NCBI GenBank assembly: GCA_947489685.1
Contig: CANLEM010000003.1
Coordinates: forward strand, 682,001-746,000
Direction: 5' to 3'
Source: an uncultured Aquimarina sp.
Lineage (GTDB): Bacteria; Bacteroidota; Bacteroidia; Flavobacteriales; Flavobacteriaceae
Length of the DNA: 64,000 bases
The notes under the pieces are model-generated. The model was not told the origin of the DNA. It made no database searches and was given only the letters and a program-made list of their open reading frames with translations. The translations under genes and the position numbers were made by a program. Positions 45,033 through 54,048 of this stretch are shown here, piece after piece. The first letter of the stretch is position 1; every line of letters starts with the position of its first letter.

Positions 45033-45081
45033 GACTCATAAACAAAGTACATCTATTTACAACGTATAATAATTACAACGT

Positions 45082-48000
45082 ATGAAAAAGTGGCTATTCA
45101 TTTTAATTAGTATAATGGCATTTCATGCTAATGCGCAATCTTTGGATCAGAATTTTACAATGACAATTGTTCCCAAAGAAGCCTTAAGCATTGAAGAAGT
45201 AAATGCAGTTGCAGATCAGACTGCTACAACTATAAACAATCTTACGATCGATTATAACGTAAGTAATCAAACCCTCACAGCATCTCAATCTATTACTGTA
45301 AAGGGCAATTCTCTTATAACCCCAAATACTCATTTAAAAATAAGCGGCGAAACCTCTTCTGCTTATGAATCTGTTTTCAAAAACATTACTTATTATGATG
45401 GATTAGGTAGGCCTATACAATCTAATGCAATTGGTCAAAATTCTATTGGGAATGATATCGTACAACATATGGAATATGATCAATTTGGTAGAACTGAAAA
45501 ATCATATTTACCGTTACCTAGTGGTCAAAACTCTGGTGATTTTATAAGTAACCCTGTACCCCAAATTAACACCTATTATCAAAATAAATATGGAGACACC
45601 AACCCATTTTCGCAACAACGATTTGATAATTCTCCTTTGAGTAGAGTGTTAGAATCTGCAAGCCCCGGTAATGATTGGAGATTATCCAATGTAAGTGATA
45701 CAGATCATACAATCAAATATGAATATGCTACAAATGATGCAAACGAGGTTAAAAAATATGAACCTACGAATGATGGTTTTGATGTTTCATATTATGAAAA
45801 AAATGAATTGACCAAGAATGTTGTAAAAAACAAGAATTGGCAACCGTTAGATGATCATTTAAATACCAAAGAAGTTTTTACAGACAAGAACGGACGGAAA
45901 ATTGCAGAAATAGATTATGTGAAGAATGAAAACACTACTCAAAAACTTGAAACATACTATGTATATGATATTTATGGAAGATTAGTATCTGTATTAACTC
46001 CCAAATTTTTAGAGAATTCAATACCAAATACCAACGATTACTCTGTAAGTTGGTCTTTGAGTGATTTTATTGAAACTGGAGTTTTTGAAGGAGACTTTGT
46101 ATTCAAAGTACAAAATAATGTAATAACCATAGAGGCTTCAAATTTGTCGAAACCTAGTAACCTTATATGGGGAAAACTAAAAAATCAAGTAACCAAAACA
46201 GTAAACACATCACCTCCTCTACCTAATATGTTTCTTGGGGATGTTACGGCAGTTACTGGTTTGATCGATCCGGATACAGGAGAAGGATTTAAAATTAAAG
46301 TTGGAGAAGCAAGGATTACAAATGGTAATCTGGTTATTAACAGAACTTCTACAAATACCTTTAGGGAATTTGGAACTTCTATAGACAAAGATCTTAATTT
46401 GACTATTGATACTGGCATGATGAATGATTTGGGCTATCAATATCAATACGATACATACAACAGACAAGTCGCCCAAAAAATACCCGGAAAGGATTGGGAG
46501 TACATGATCTATGACCAATTAGACAATCCTATTCTTACACAAGATGCTAATCTAAGAGCAGACAACTTATGGCTTTTTACCAAAACAGACGCGTTTGGAA
46601 GACCTCTTTATACCGGAAAATACTATAGCACTAAATCTAGAGAAAATCTGCAACTAGAAGTTGATAGTTTTATTAGCACCTCTTCGAACCCTGCTAATAC
46701 TGAGGTAAGAACTAGTGGTACAGTAAATATTTCTGGCAGCTCTTTAAACTACTCCAACAATGCTTTCCCAAAAACAGGTATTACTGAGTTACTAACTGTA
46801 AATTACTATGATGATTATAATTTCACAGATCTTGATAAACCAATTTTCCAAAATACTATTGAAGGACAGACGGTAACGAACAAAACCAAAGGATTAACTA
46901 CAGCAAACTGGACAAAAACTCTTGGAGAGAATTCCTGGTCAAAATTATATACGTACTATAACGAAACTGGTATAGCCATAAAAATACATGAAAAGAATCA
47001 TCTAGGAGGGTATACAATCACAGAAAACAAAGTTGATTTCAGAGGTAAAGTAGAAAAAGAAGTAACCAAACATCGTAGAACTTCGAATGCCACATTATTG
47101 ACCATCAATGATCGATATGAATATGATTCTACCGAGCGTATAAAATCTCAATATCAAAAGATCAATAATCAGGAAGAAGAACATTTAGTAACCCATAATT
47201 ATGATGAATTAGGAAACCTTGAGAACAAGAAAGTTGGAGGCCTAGTCTCTTCTGGAAGTAGATTGCAAAACATCGATTACATCTACAATATACAGGGGTG
47301 GCTTAAAGAAATTAATGACGTAGATGCTATAGGAGATGATTTGTTTGCGTACAAGATTAATTATAATGAACCTATTGAAGGTGCCAATACCGATGGTACT
47401 CCTTTATTTAATGGAAACATTGCACAAACTATCTGGAGGTCAAAGCATGATAATCAAAAAAAGTCATATGTATATCAATATGACAAACTAAATAGGATAA
47501 CAGATGCGGCATTCTTAACAGGTAATACTTTGGCAAGAGACTCCAATTTAAAATTTGAAATTCATGATATTGCTTATGACGTAAATGGTAATATCAAGAA
47601 TGTAAAAAGAAATGGACAAAATGGTATCATTGATAATTTAAGGTATCACTATGGCTCTATAAATGGAAATCAGCTGAAAGCTATTACGGATACCGGAAAT
47701 ACAACTCAGGGATTCACAGATGGAAACACTACAGGAGATGATTATGTATATGATTCTAATGGTAGTCTAATCAAAGACTTAAATAAAGGAATTAATCTGA
47801 TAGAATATAACCATCTTGATCTTGTAAAAAAAGTATCTTTTGAAAATGGACAAATTATCCAATATACATATGATGGAACGGGAAGAAAACTTTCTAAAAT
47901 TCATACTAATGGTTCTACAGTAAATCGAACTGATTATTTGGGAGGATTTCAATATCAACAAGATCAATTACAATTTGTACCTAATGCCGAAGGATACTCT

Positions 48001-49377
48001 TACCCAAATACTACAGGAAACTCCTTTGCCTACGTATATATGATATCTGATCACCTAAGTAATAATAGGGTTACCTACAGCGATACAAATAATAATGGAA
48101 GTATTAGTATTGATGAAATTCTATCTAATAGTGATTATTATCCTATGGGGTTAATTCATAGTGGCGAATTTACCAGTGCTATTGCTTCTAACTACAATTA
48201 CAAGTTTCAAGGAAAAGAATTACAGCAGGAAAACAATATCACAATGTATGATTTTGGTTCAAGGTTATATGATCCCGCAGTGGGAAGATGGTTTAGTACA
48301 GATCCTCAAAATCAGTTCGACAGTCCATATTTGGCCATGGGTAATAATCCAATTTCTATGGTTGATCCTAATGGAGAATATGCAATAGGCACCAGTCTTA
48401 TTGCAGGCGCTATTGCTGGCGCATATCTCGGAATGATGACTGGTATGATGGCAAATCAAATGCAAGGTAAAAAATTTAGTGATAGTGGTAATATTATTAA
48501 AGGAACTACAAAAGGAGCTGTAGAAGGAGCTATTTTTGGAGTAAACGGTGTTATAGGATCGGCCATAGATACTTTTACTTTTGGGTATTCTAGCTTAGAT
48601 ATTCCTGTAACTGATAATTTTTCGATAACACTAAGTCCTGCATTGGTTGTAGGATCAGATTCGTCTTCGATTGGGATAAACGCAACCGGAAACCTAGAAC
48701 TAGGCGATTTTACTATAAGCGCCAGCTTAACAGGTTCTTATAATAATGCCGCAGAAGGAAGTGGTTTACAAGGTTATAGTGGTGTAGGAACCTTAGGCGT
48801 AAATTATGATGATGGTAATTTTGGGATTAGTTTAAGCAGCTCTTACTTTACAGGTATATCGGGGGCAACCGAAAAATCAGGAAGACAAAGAGTTGGTTCT
48901 TTAGGTCTACGTTATAAAGAGTTTGGGTTTACTTATGAAAATGATGGAACTCCATTTCAATGGATTAAATTAGGCGATGGAGGTGATAGTTTTAGATCGG
49001 CTGCAGGATCCATAAGTTATGGGGACTATACTGTAGGGATGAATCTCTTTACGGGATATAGATCTTATGAAGGTGATCCTGATGAATTTGACAAAAAAGC
49101 TGAATGGCAAGTTGTAAATGCAAAAGATCCAGATTTCCCTGTTACCTACAAATACAGATTAGTTAATGAACAAGGAACAAAACATCGAATGGGAGCTCTA
49201 TACTTGGGGTACAAAAACCTAAGAACGGGAATCAACTCCGAACGAGTTCGTCATGCTTTCCAAAACAAGTTTGCTCACGGGGTTGTCAGTCCACAAGGGT
49301 ATTTCAAAGTAACGAGTTGGGACATTAAGCGCTATACACAATATAAAAGTTATAATAATCCTTTTACATCGTGGTAA
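45082..49377 (+). CDS. TcC-like RHS protein with toxin type 23-like tip (module B)
   Basis: 1431 residues; signal peptide MKKWLFILISIMAFHANAQ. The DUF6443-like N-terminus (ITYYDGLGRPIQSNAIGQ) and YD repeats (YDIYGRLVSVLTPK, YDQLDNPILTQDA, YDELGNLENK, YDSNGSLIKDL) lead to the RHS core FGSRLYDPAVGRWFSTDPQN...YLAMGNNPISMVDPNG (VDPNG at 1094-1098). The 333-residue tip starts with a small-residue-rich hydrophobic stretch (AIGTSLIAGAIAGAYLGMMT) and ends LYLGYKNLRTGINSERVRHAFQN...YNNPFTSW. From memory this end, with YAxG...LGYKN...GxNSExVRHxxQN, matches polymorphic toxin type 23 (Ntox23). Its biochemical activity is not established. The stop overlaps the lipoprotein gene by 7 bases. Confidence 0.8.
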   Translation: MKKWLFILISIMAFHANAQSLDQNFTMTIVPKEALSIEEVNAVADQTATTINNLTIDYNVSNQTLTASQSITVKGNSLITPNTHLKISGETSSAYESVFKNITYYDGLGRPIQSNAIGQNSIGNDIVQHMEYDQFGRTEKSYLPLPSGQNSGDFISNPVPQINTYYQNKYGDTNPFSQQRFDNSPLSRVLESASPGNDWRLSNVSDTDHTIKYEYATNDANEVKKYEPTNDGFDVSYYEKNELTKNVVKNKNWQPLDDHLNTKEVFTDKNGRKIAEIDYVKNENTTQKLETYYVYDIYGRLVSVLTPKFLENSIPNTNDYSVSWSLSDFIETGVFEGDFVFKVQNNVITIEASNLSKPSNLIWGKLKNQVTKTVNTSPPLPNMFLGDVTAVTGLIDPDTGEGFKIKVGEARITNGNLVINRTSTNTFREFGTSIDKDLNLTIDTGMMNDLGYQYQYDTYNRQVAQKIPGKDWEYMIYDQLDNPILTQDANLRADNLWLFTKTDAFGRPLYTGKYYSTKSRENLQLEVDSFISTSSNPANTEVRTSGTVNISGSSLNYSNNAFPKTGITELLTVNYYDDYNFTDLDKPIFQNTIEGQTVTNKTKGLTTANWTKTLGENSWSKLYTYYNETGIAIKIHEKNHLGGYTITENKVDFRGKVEKEVTKHRRTSNATLLTINDRYEYDSTERIKSQYQKINNQEEEHLVTHNYDELGNLENKKVGGLVSSGSRLQNIDYIYNIQGWLKEINDVDAIGDDLFAYKINYNEPIEGANTDGTPLFNGNIAQTIWRSKHDNQKKSYVYQYDKLNRITDAAFLTGNTLARDSNLKFEIHDIAYDVNGNIKNVKRNGQNGIIDNLRYHYGSINGNQLKAITDTGNTTQGFTDGNTTGDDYVYDSNGSLIKDLNKGINLIEYNHLDLVKKVSFENGQIIQYTYDGTGRKLSKIHTNGSTVNRTDYLGGFQYQQDQLQFVPNAEGYSYPNTTGNSFAYVYMISDHLSNNRVTYSDTNNNGSISIDEILSNSDYYPMGLIHSGEFTSAIASNYNYKFQGKELQQENNITMYDFGSRLYDPAVGRWFSTDPQNQFDSPYLAMGNNPISMVDPNGEYAIGTSLIAGAIAGAYLGMMTGMMANQMQGKKFSDSGNIIKGTTKGAVEGAIFGVNGVIGSAIDTFTFGYSSLDIPVTDNFSITLSPALVVGSDSSSIGINATGNLELGDFTISASLTGSYNNAAEGSGLQGYSGVGTLGVNYDDGNFGISLSSSYFTGISGATEKSGRQRVGSLGLRYKEFGFTYENDGTPFQWIKLGDGGDSFRSAAGSISYGDYTVGMNLFTGYRSYEGDPDEFDKKAEWQVVNAKDPDFPVTYKYRLVNEQGTKHRMGALYLGYKNLRTGINSERVRHAFQNKFAHGVVSPQGYFKVTSWDIKRYTQYKSYNNPFTSW

Positions 49378-49919
49378 AACTTGTTTTCAAAATAATAAGT
49401 ATTGTTTTTATTTCTAGTTGCATGCGATACACAGAACATGGAGGAATGCGACCAAATATAAACCGTTTTTCGGTCGAGCCACAAAACAGTGAAGTTTTTA
49501 AAGAAATGACAATTTATAAACTTTATTGTACAAAAAGGGCTAGAAATAATCTCAATAAAAGTGAAAACTCAAATATTACCTATTATGATTCTATTAAGTA
49601 TAGAGAATATAGTACATACCTGCTTGTTTATCCAAATGGCCGAATTCAGGGATTATCACTTAATAAGGATAAACCTTTTGAACAAATCAATTCATTTAAT
49701 GGATTAGGAAGTATTGGTTACTATAAAGATATCGATACTAATGCAATAATATATCAAAAATTTATACGTGGAGATGGTGGTGGTACTTATAACAAAGCAA
49801 CAGCATTGATCAAAGATGATACGATAGTAGTAATCAATAAGCAAAATAAATTTTTACATCATATTTATTTGAAAAAAGAACTACCACAAAGATTACAAAA
49901 CAGTAATCCAAATTGGTAG
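49371..49919 (+). CDS. Lipoprotein, candidate immunity protein for the RHS tip
   Basis: 182 residues starting GTG at 49371, 7 bases inside the toxin-like gene, so the two are translationally coupled. A hydrophobic segment ends VFISSC (Cys17), a lipobox, so the protein is anchored in the periplasm or outer membrane. The mature part has no recognisable domain; it contains YREYSTYLLVYPNGRIQGLSL and DGGGTYNKATALIKDDTIVV. Size, position directly behind a polymorphic-toxin tip and export to the compartment where an exported RHS toxin would first appear all fit immunity. Function is inference; no homologue of it follows module A. Confidence 0.55.
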   Translation: MVKLVFKIISIVFISSCMRYTEHGGMRPNINRFSVEPQNSEVFKEMTIYKLYCTKRARNNLNKSENSNITYYDSIKYREYSTYLLVYPNGRIQGLSLNKDKPFEQINSFNGLGSIGYYKDIDTNAIIYQKFIRGDGGGTYNKATALIKDDTIVVINKQNKFLHHIYLKKELPQRLQNSNPNW

Positions 49920-49974
49920 TTCGGTAACTAAACAAAATTTAAACCTCATTTATATTATTACAAAAACAAAAACA

Positions 49975-52900
49975 ATGAGCAAAACAATAAACAATATATA
50001 TATCAATCCGGATAGTGATCAAAATGGTATCATAAGTCTGTTGATTGTAATTATGATTCTTTTAATGAGTGTTAATCATTATGGGCAATCTGTTGATATC
50101 ACAACTCCTCAATTATCATCGTTCAACTCTGGACAAAGCATTGAAGGTTTTATTCAAAATTCTATAAACGAAGCTACAGGAAAAGTAACTTTTGGTGTAC
50201 CCATAGCTTCTATTTCGGCAAGAGGGGTTTCGTATAGCGTTGCACTTACCTACGATGGAAAATCATCATTTGATACTGGTTCAAACACCAATAAATATAA
50301 TCCTGTAAGTACCGTAGGTGTTGGATTTAGCCTACCTATTTCAAAAATTGTAACTGATAATAAGGGAACTGCATCCCAAGAAGATGATGATTTCTTTTTA
50401 CAGGATGGTAACAATACAAAGTTATTTTGTACCAATAAAATTGATCCGGGAAATCTTGAAGGAGAAATCATCTGGGAATTTCAAGCCGAAAAATACATTC
50501 CCTGGAAAATAAAATACTACAAAAGTGAAAAATTTGATCTACATGGCGTGTTAGTAGAAAGACCCTTAGATTATTGGATGGTTATAGATGACAAAGGAAC
50601 AGAATATGTATATGGCGAAACTCAGAATGCGAGAGAAAACATGGTCGCATGGGGTAATTGGATAGGTAACTCCAAAAAAAATGGTGGATCTAGAGAAACT
50701 ATAGTTTGGAATCTTTCTACTATAAAAGATCAATGGGATAATAATATCAGTTTTGAATATGAGTTACAAGAAAATTTTGTTGGAAATGTTAAACAAACGG
50801 AAGCTTCTTATATCAAAAAAATTGTATCATCTACAGGAGAAAACATAAGATTTAATTATGCTAACAAAAGTGCTGGCGAATTTTACGAACCACACATAGA
50901 GTATGCAGAGCCTGATGCATATCAAGAAAGGTATGAAAAAAGATATCTGCAAAACATAGCAACATATAATAGTAGTAATGGCTTAATGTATACCTATAAT
51001 TTTGCATATGCTATTGAAAATAATAGTTCTTCAAATGATAAAAAAAGGTATCTATCCAGTATTACGCAAGAAAACGAAATGGGGGAAACTCTACCAAATC
51101 AAAAATTCGAATATCATACAACTGGAGATTTTAAAGGAGGTATCAAAAAAATCATTTATCCTATGGGAAGCTCTGTTACCTATAATTATGAGAACAAAAC
51201 TCTTTTTACAAATTCTCCTAATAATTATACTGGATCTGCGCCAAATAACTTTGGATACAACTATTATTCAATAGCGACTAAAGAAAACTATACGCTAATG
51301 CTTTTGAAATCTAAATCACCCATAAGAGATGGAAAACATAGGTTTAAAGTAGTCAGATACACATGGAACGGTCAAAATTGGACACATAACTCATTTGTAC
51401 TTCCATACTTAATAAAAGATACTCAGCCCGCGACAGGAGTGTGGTTAGAAAATTTTCAATCTGTCTTTGGAGCAGAGTATTACGGGTTTATGCATAATGA
51501 TGGAAACTTCGTAAGAATGGATTTATTTCACTTAAAACCAGATGGTATCAATTGGCATCATAAGACGGAAGATAATCTTAATGTAGGTGCAGGAAGGCCT
51601 TCATTAATTTCAGGGACCGAGTTTGTAGCCATAGGAGGACATCATAACGGAAAACTACATATGTATAATTGGAATCTTAAAAGATGGGATAGAGAGATTA
51701 TCAATCAAGGCGTAGGTCAATATTATTACGGAGCAACAAATAATTTTATATTATCTCTTGATGAAGATGGTGGAAACGATATGGTTACTGGCGTGAATCA
51801 TGAAGATAATTATTACATTCACTATCTAGATGCACAAAAAAATTGGATTACCAAATCATGGTCTGCTGCTGCCGACCCCTATATTCACGGAATTGAAAAG
51901 CCAAGTTATTTTTATCCAGGTAATGCAATGGCTGGTTTTGTTGCTGATGATAATCCAGAGCTATTCTTGAGATGGGATGAAAACTATAATTTACTAAGGC
52001 CAGATAATGTTTTAGGAAGTGTGGGTGATACAAATCCCATTATCCCGACATATAGTGGAATGTTTACGCTTCAAAATTGGTTTTACCAGCATTCGATTAA
52101 ATATGCCCGATTCAATGGAGTTAATTGGAATGTTTTTAACCTTCCTACATCCTCTTCATATTATGCAAAACCATCTTATGGAGAAGACTTTGCAACCTTT
52201 CAAAATCATGGAGGTAATCATAGAACTGGCTATGTATCATATAATCCTAATACAGATGGTTGGGAATATACAAATGGCCTAAATACATATCCTTGGTATA
52301 GCTCAAATAATAAACTTACCGGAATGGCAAGTGATTTTTTAATAGCAGGTAATCAGATTTATAAATTCTCAAACACCTCATTATACCCTATTGCAGATCA
52401 AACATTACCGTTCACTAATGTTTTTAGTCATACCGATGGATTAAGTCATGGATTTATAAAACTTGCTTCACACACTACAAGTGGTTCTACCGCATCAGAA
52501 AATTTTGAGAAAGGAATGTATGTGTATATGAATAAGAAAAATAATCAGATATCGACCATCGATCTTGGTAAAAAATACCATATGGTTGGTCCAATAATTT
52601 TTGCAGGCAGAACTCCCTTTATCAGTACCAATGCTATGTGGTTAAGAAATGAGGGGACTTCTTCAGGTTTTAGTGATTACTTATATCGAATTATTGACGA
52701 TAAGGTCAATAATGTGGTAAAAGATATTGTAGTAACAAATGTTCAAACTCATAATGGAAATAATGAGGTAAGAGAAACGGTATATACATATCTAAATCCA
52801 AATTCAACCAGGAATAATGATTTTACTTTTTATGAAAATGTTACCATAGAAAATAAAGGATATGGATCTTCTTCTATCGGAAAAATAACAAAGACGTATC

Positions 52901-53772
52901 ATAACGGCTCTACAGATGCACAAATGGCCGGACTATTGCTAGAAGAAGTTACAAAAGACACAAATGGTATTACTATTAGCCACTCTATAAGTACTTTTGA
53001 AAAATACGATGCAATACCTAGAAGATTTAGCATTAAGCAAACAAAACAAGAAAGCAATGTGTTCTATGACGGTAAAGCAATGACTAATATTACCGAAACA
53101 ACTTATAATTTTCCATATTTCCTTCCGGTAAAAACAAAAAGAACGAATAGTAAAGGACAAATTGAAGAAGTATCTGTAGAATATGCCTTTACCAAACACC
53201 AATACTCGGAAATGGATAAGAGGAACTTTTTAAGTCATCCATCTCAAATTACCACAAAGGTAAACGGACAAACTGTTTCTGTAAAAAAAACAAACTGGAT
53301 TGCCGAAGATAAAATCTATGCTTCTGAGACCTGGTCAGGTAATTCCAATAATAATTTGAGAAAAATTAGAGAAGTAACCAAAATGAATGTATATGGTCAG
53401 GTTTTGGAAACAACAAATGGAAGAGACCAATATAAATGTATACTATATGGTTACAATAACAAATACCCTGTAGCCAGAATATCCAATGCAAAGTACAATG
53501 ATGTAATTAACAATTTGGATATTACCGAATCTGCTCTTCAAGGCTTAAATAATTCTAATTTAAAATCTGAATTAAGTAAGCTATATAGCAGAATACCTAA
53601 TGCAATGATAAAATTAGGTCTATATGATATTGAAGGAAAAATAGTAACCCAAGTCAATGAAAGACAAAGAGAAATCAAAAATAGCTATGATAGCTTTAAT
53701 CGTTTGGATTATATAAGTGATCATAATAACAATGTCTTGAAGAAAAATATCTATAATTATAAAACAGAATAA
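49975..53772 (+). CDS. TcB-like RHS shell protein with propeller-like middle (module B)
   Basis: 1265 residues; a rather long N-terminus precedes the export helix (IISLLIVIMILLMSVNHYGQ). The SpvB-like front follows: EGFIQNSINEATGKVTFGVP, SVALTYDGKSSFDTG, NPVSTVGVGFSLPISKIV. Residues ~430-900 hold repeated short strands with W and Y, such as HRFKVVRYTWNGQNWTHNSF, KLHMYNWNLKRWDREIIN and IKYARFNGVNWNVFNLP, which resemble a beta-propeller like the one in TcB that docks on TcA. The C-terminus (GYNNKYPVARISNAKY, YDSFNRLDYISDHNNNVLKKN) matches the end of the module A TcB-like protein. Nothing toxin-like follows. It starts 56 bases after the lipoprotein gene and ends before a terminator. Confidence 0.75.
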   Translation: MSKTINNIYINPDSDQNGIISLLIVIMILLMSVNHYGQSVDITTPQLSSFNSGQSIEGFIQNSINEATGKVTFGVPIASISARGVSYSVALTYDGKSSFDTGSNTNKYNPVSTVGVGFSLPISKIVTDNKGTASQEDDDFFLQDGNNTKLFCTNKIDPGNLEGEIIWEFQAEKYIPWKIKYYKSEKFDLHGVLVERPLDYWMVIDDKGTEYVYGETQNARENMVAWGNWIGNSKKNGGSRETIVWNLSTIKDQWDNNISFEYELQENFVGNVKQTEASYIKKIVSSTGENIRFNYANKSAGEFYEPHIEYAEPDAYQERYEKRYLQNIATYNSSNGLMYTYNFAYAIENNSSSNDKKRYLSSITQENEMGETLPNQKFEYHTTGDFKGGIKKIIYPMGSSVTYNYENKTLFTNSPNNYTGSAPNNFGYNYYSIATKENYTLMLLKSKSPIRDGKHRFKVVRYTWNGQNWTHNSFVLPYLIKDTQPATGVWLENFQSVFGAEYYGFMHNDGNFVRMDLFHLKPDGINWHHKTEDNLNVGAGRPSLISGTEFVAIGGHHNGKLHMYNWNLKRWDREIINQGVGQYYYGATNNFILSLDEDGGNDMVTGVNHEDNYYIHYLDAQKNWITKSWSAAADPYIHGIEKPSYFYPGNAMAGFVADDNPELFLRWDENYNLLRPDNVLGSVGDTNPIIPTYSGMFTLQNWFYQHSIKYARFNGVNWNVFNLPTSSSYYAKPSYGEDFATFQNHGGNHRTGYVSYNPNTDGWEYTNGLNTYPWYSSNNKLTGMASDFLIAGNQIYKFSNTSLYPIADQTLPFTNVFSHTDGLSHGFIKLASHTTSGSTASENFEKGMYVYMNKKNNQISTIDLGKKYHMVGPIIFAGRTPFISTNAMWLRNEGTSSGFSDYLYRIIDDKVNNVVKDIVVTNVQTHNGNNEVRETVYTYLNPNSTRNNDFTFYENVTIENKGYGSSSIGKITKTYHNGSTDAQMAGLLLEEVTKDTNGITISHSISTFEKYDAIPRRFSIKQTKQESNVFYDGKAMTNITETTYNFPYFLPVKTKRTNSKGQIEEVSVEYAFTKHQYSEMDKRNFLSHPSQITTKVNGQTVSVKKTNWIAEDKIYASETWSGNSNNNLRKIREVTKMNVYGQVLETTNGRDQYKCILYGYNNKYPVARISNAKYNDVINNLDITESALQGLNNSNLKSELSKLYSRIPNAMIKLGLYDIEGKIVTQVNERQREIKNSYDSFNRLDYISDHNNNVLKKNIYNYKTE

Positions 53773-53807
53773 ACAAAGTGTACCTCTTTAAACTTGTCTA
53801 ATATAAG

Positions 53808-53839
53808 ATAGCTCGGACCTAAAAATCCGAGCTATTTTT
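53808..53839 (+). terminator. Terminator of RHS module B
   Basis: ATAGCTCGGA (53808-53817) and TCCGAGCTAT (53826-53835) form a perfect stem over 8 bases with a following T tract. Confidence 0.9.
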
Positions 53840-54048
53840 ATTTAAAACAAAAAACACTCCTACCCTTTTCCTGAAATAAAAAATACTTCTTTAAGTACAA
53901 TAAAAAATCGTACTCACTTCATTATAAACATCTTAAATATAGAAGTTTAACCAAACATGCATATATAATATCAGTATTGGTTATTTTTCAATTATTCAAA
54001 GGTATTGTTTGTTGTAATTTTAATATTTAACACAAACTTTACTTAATT

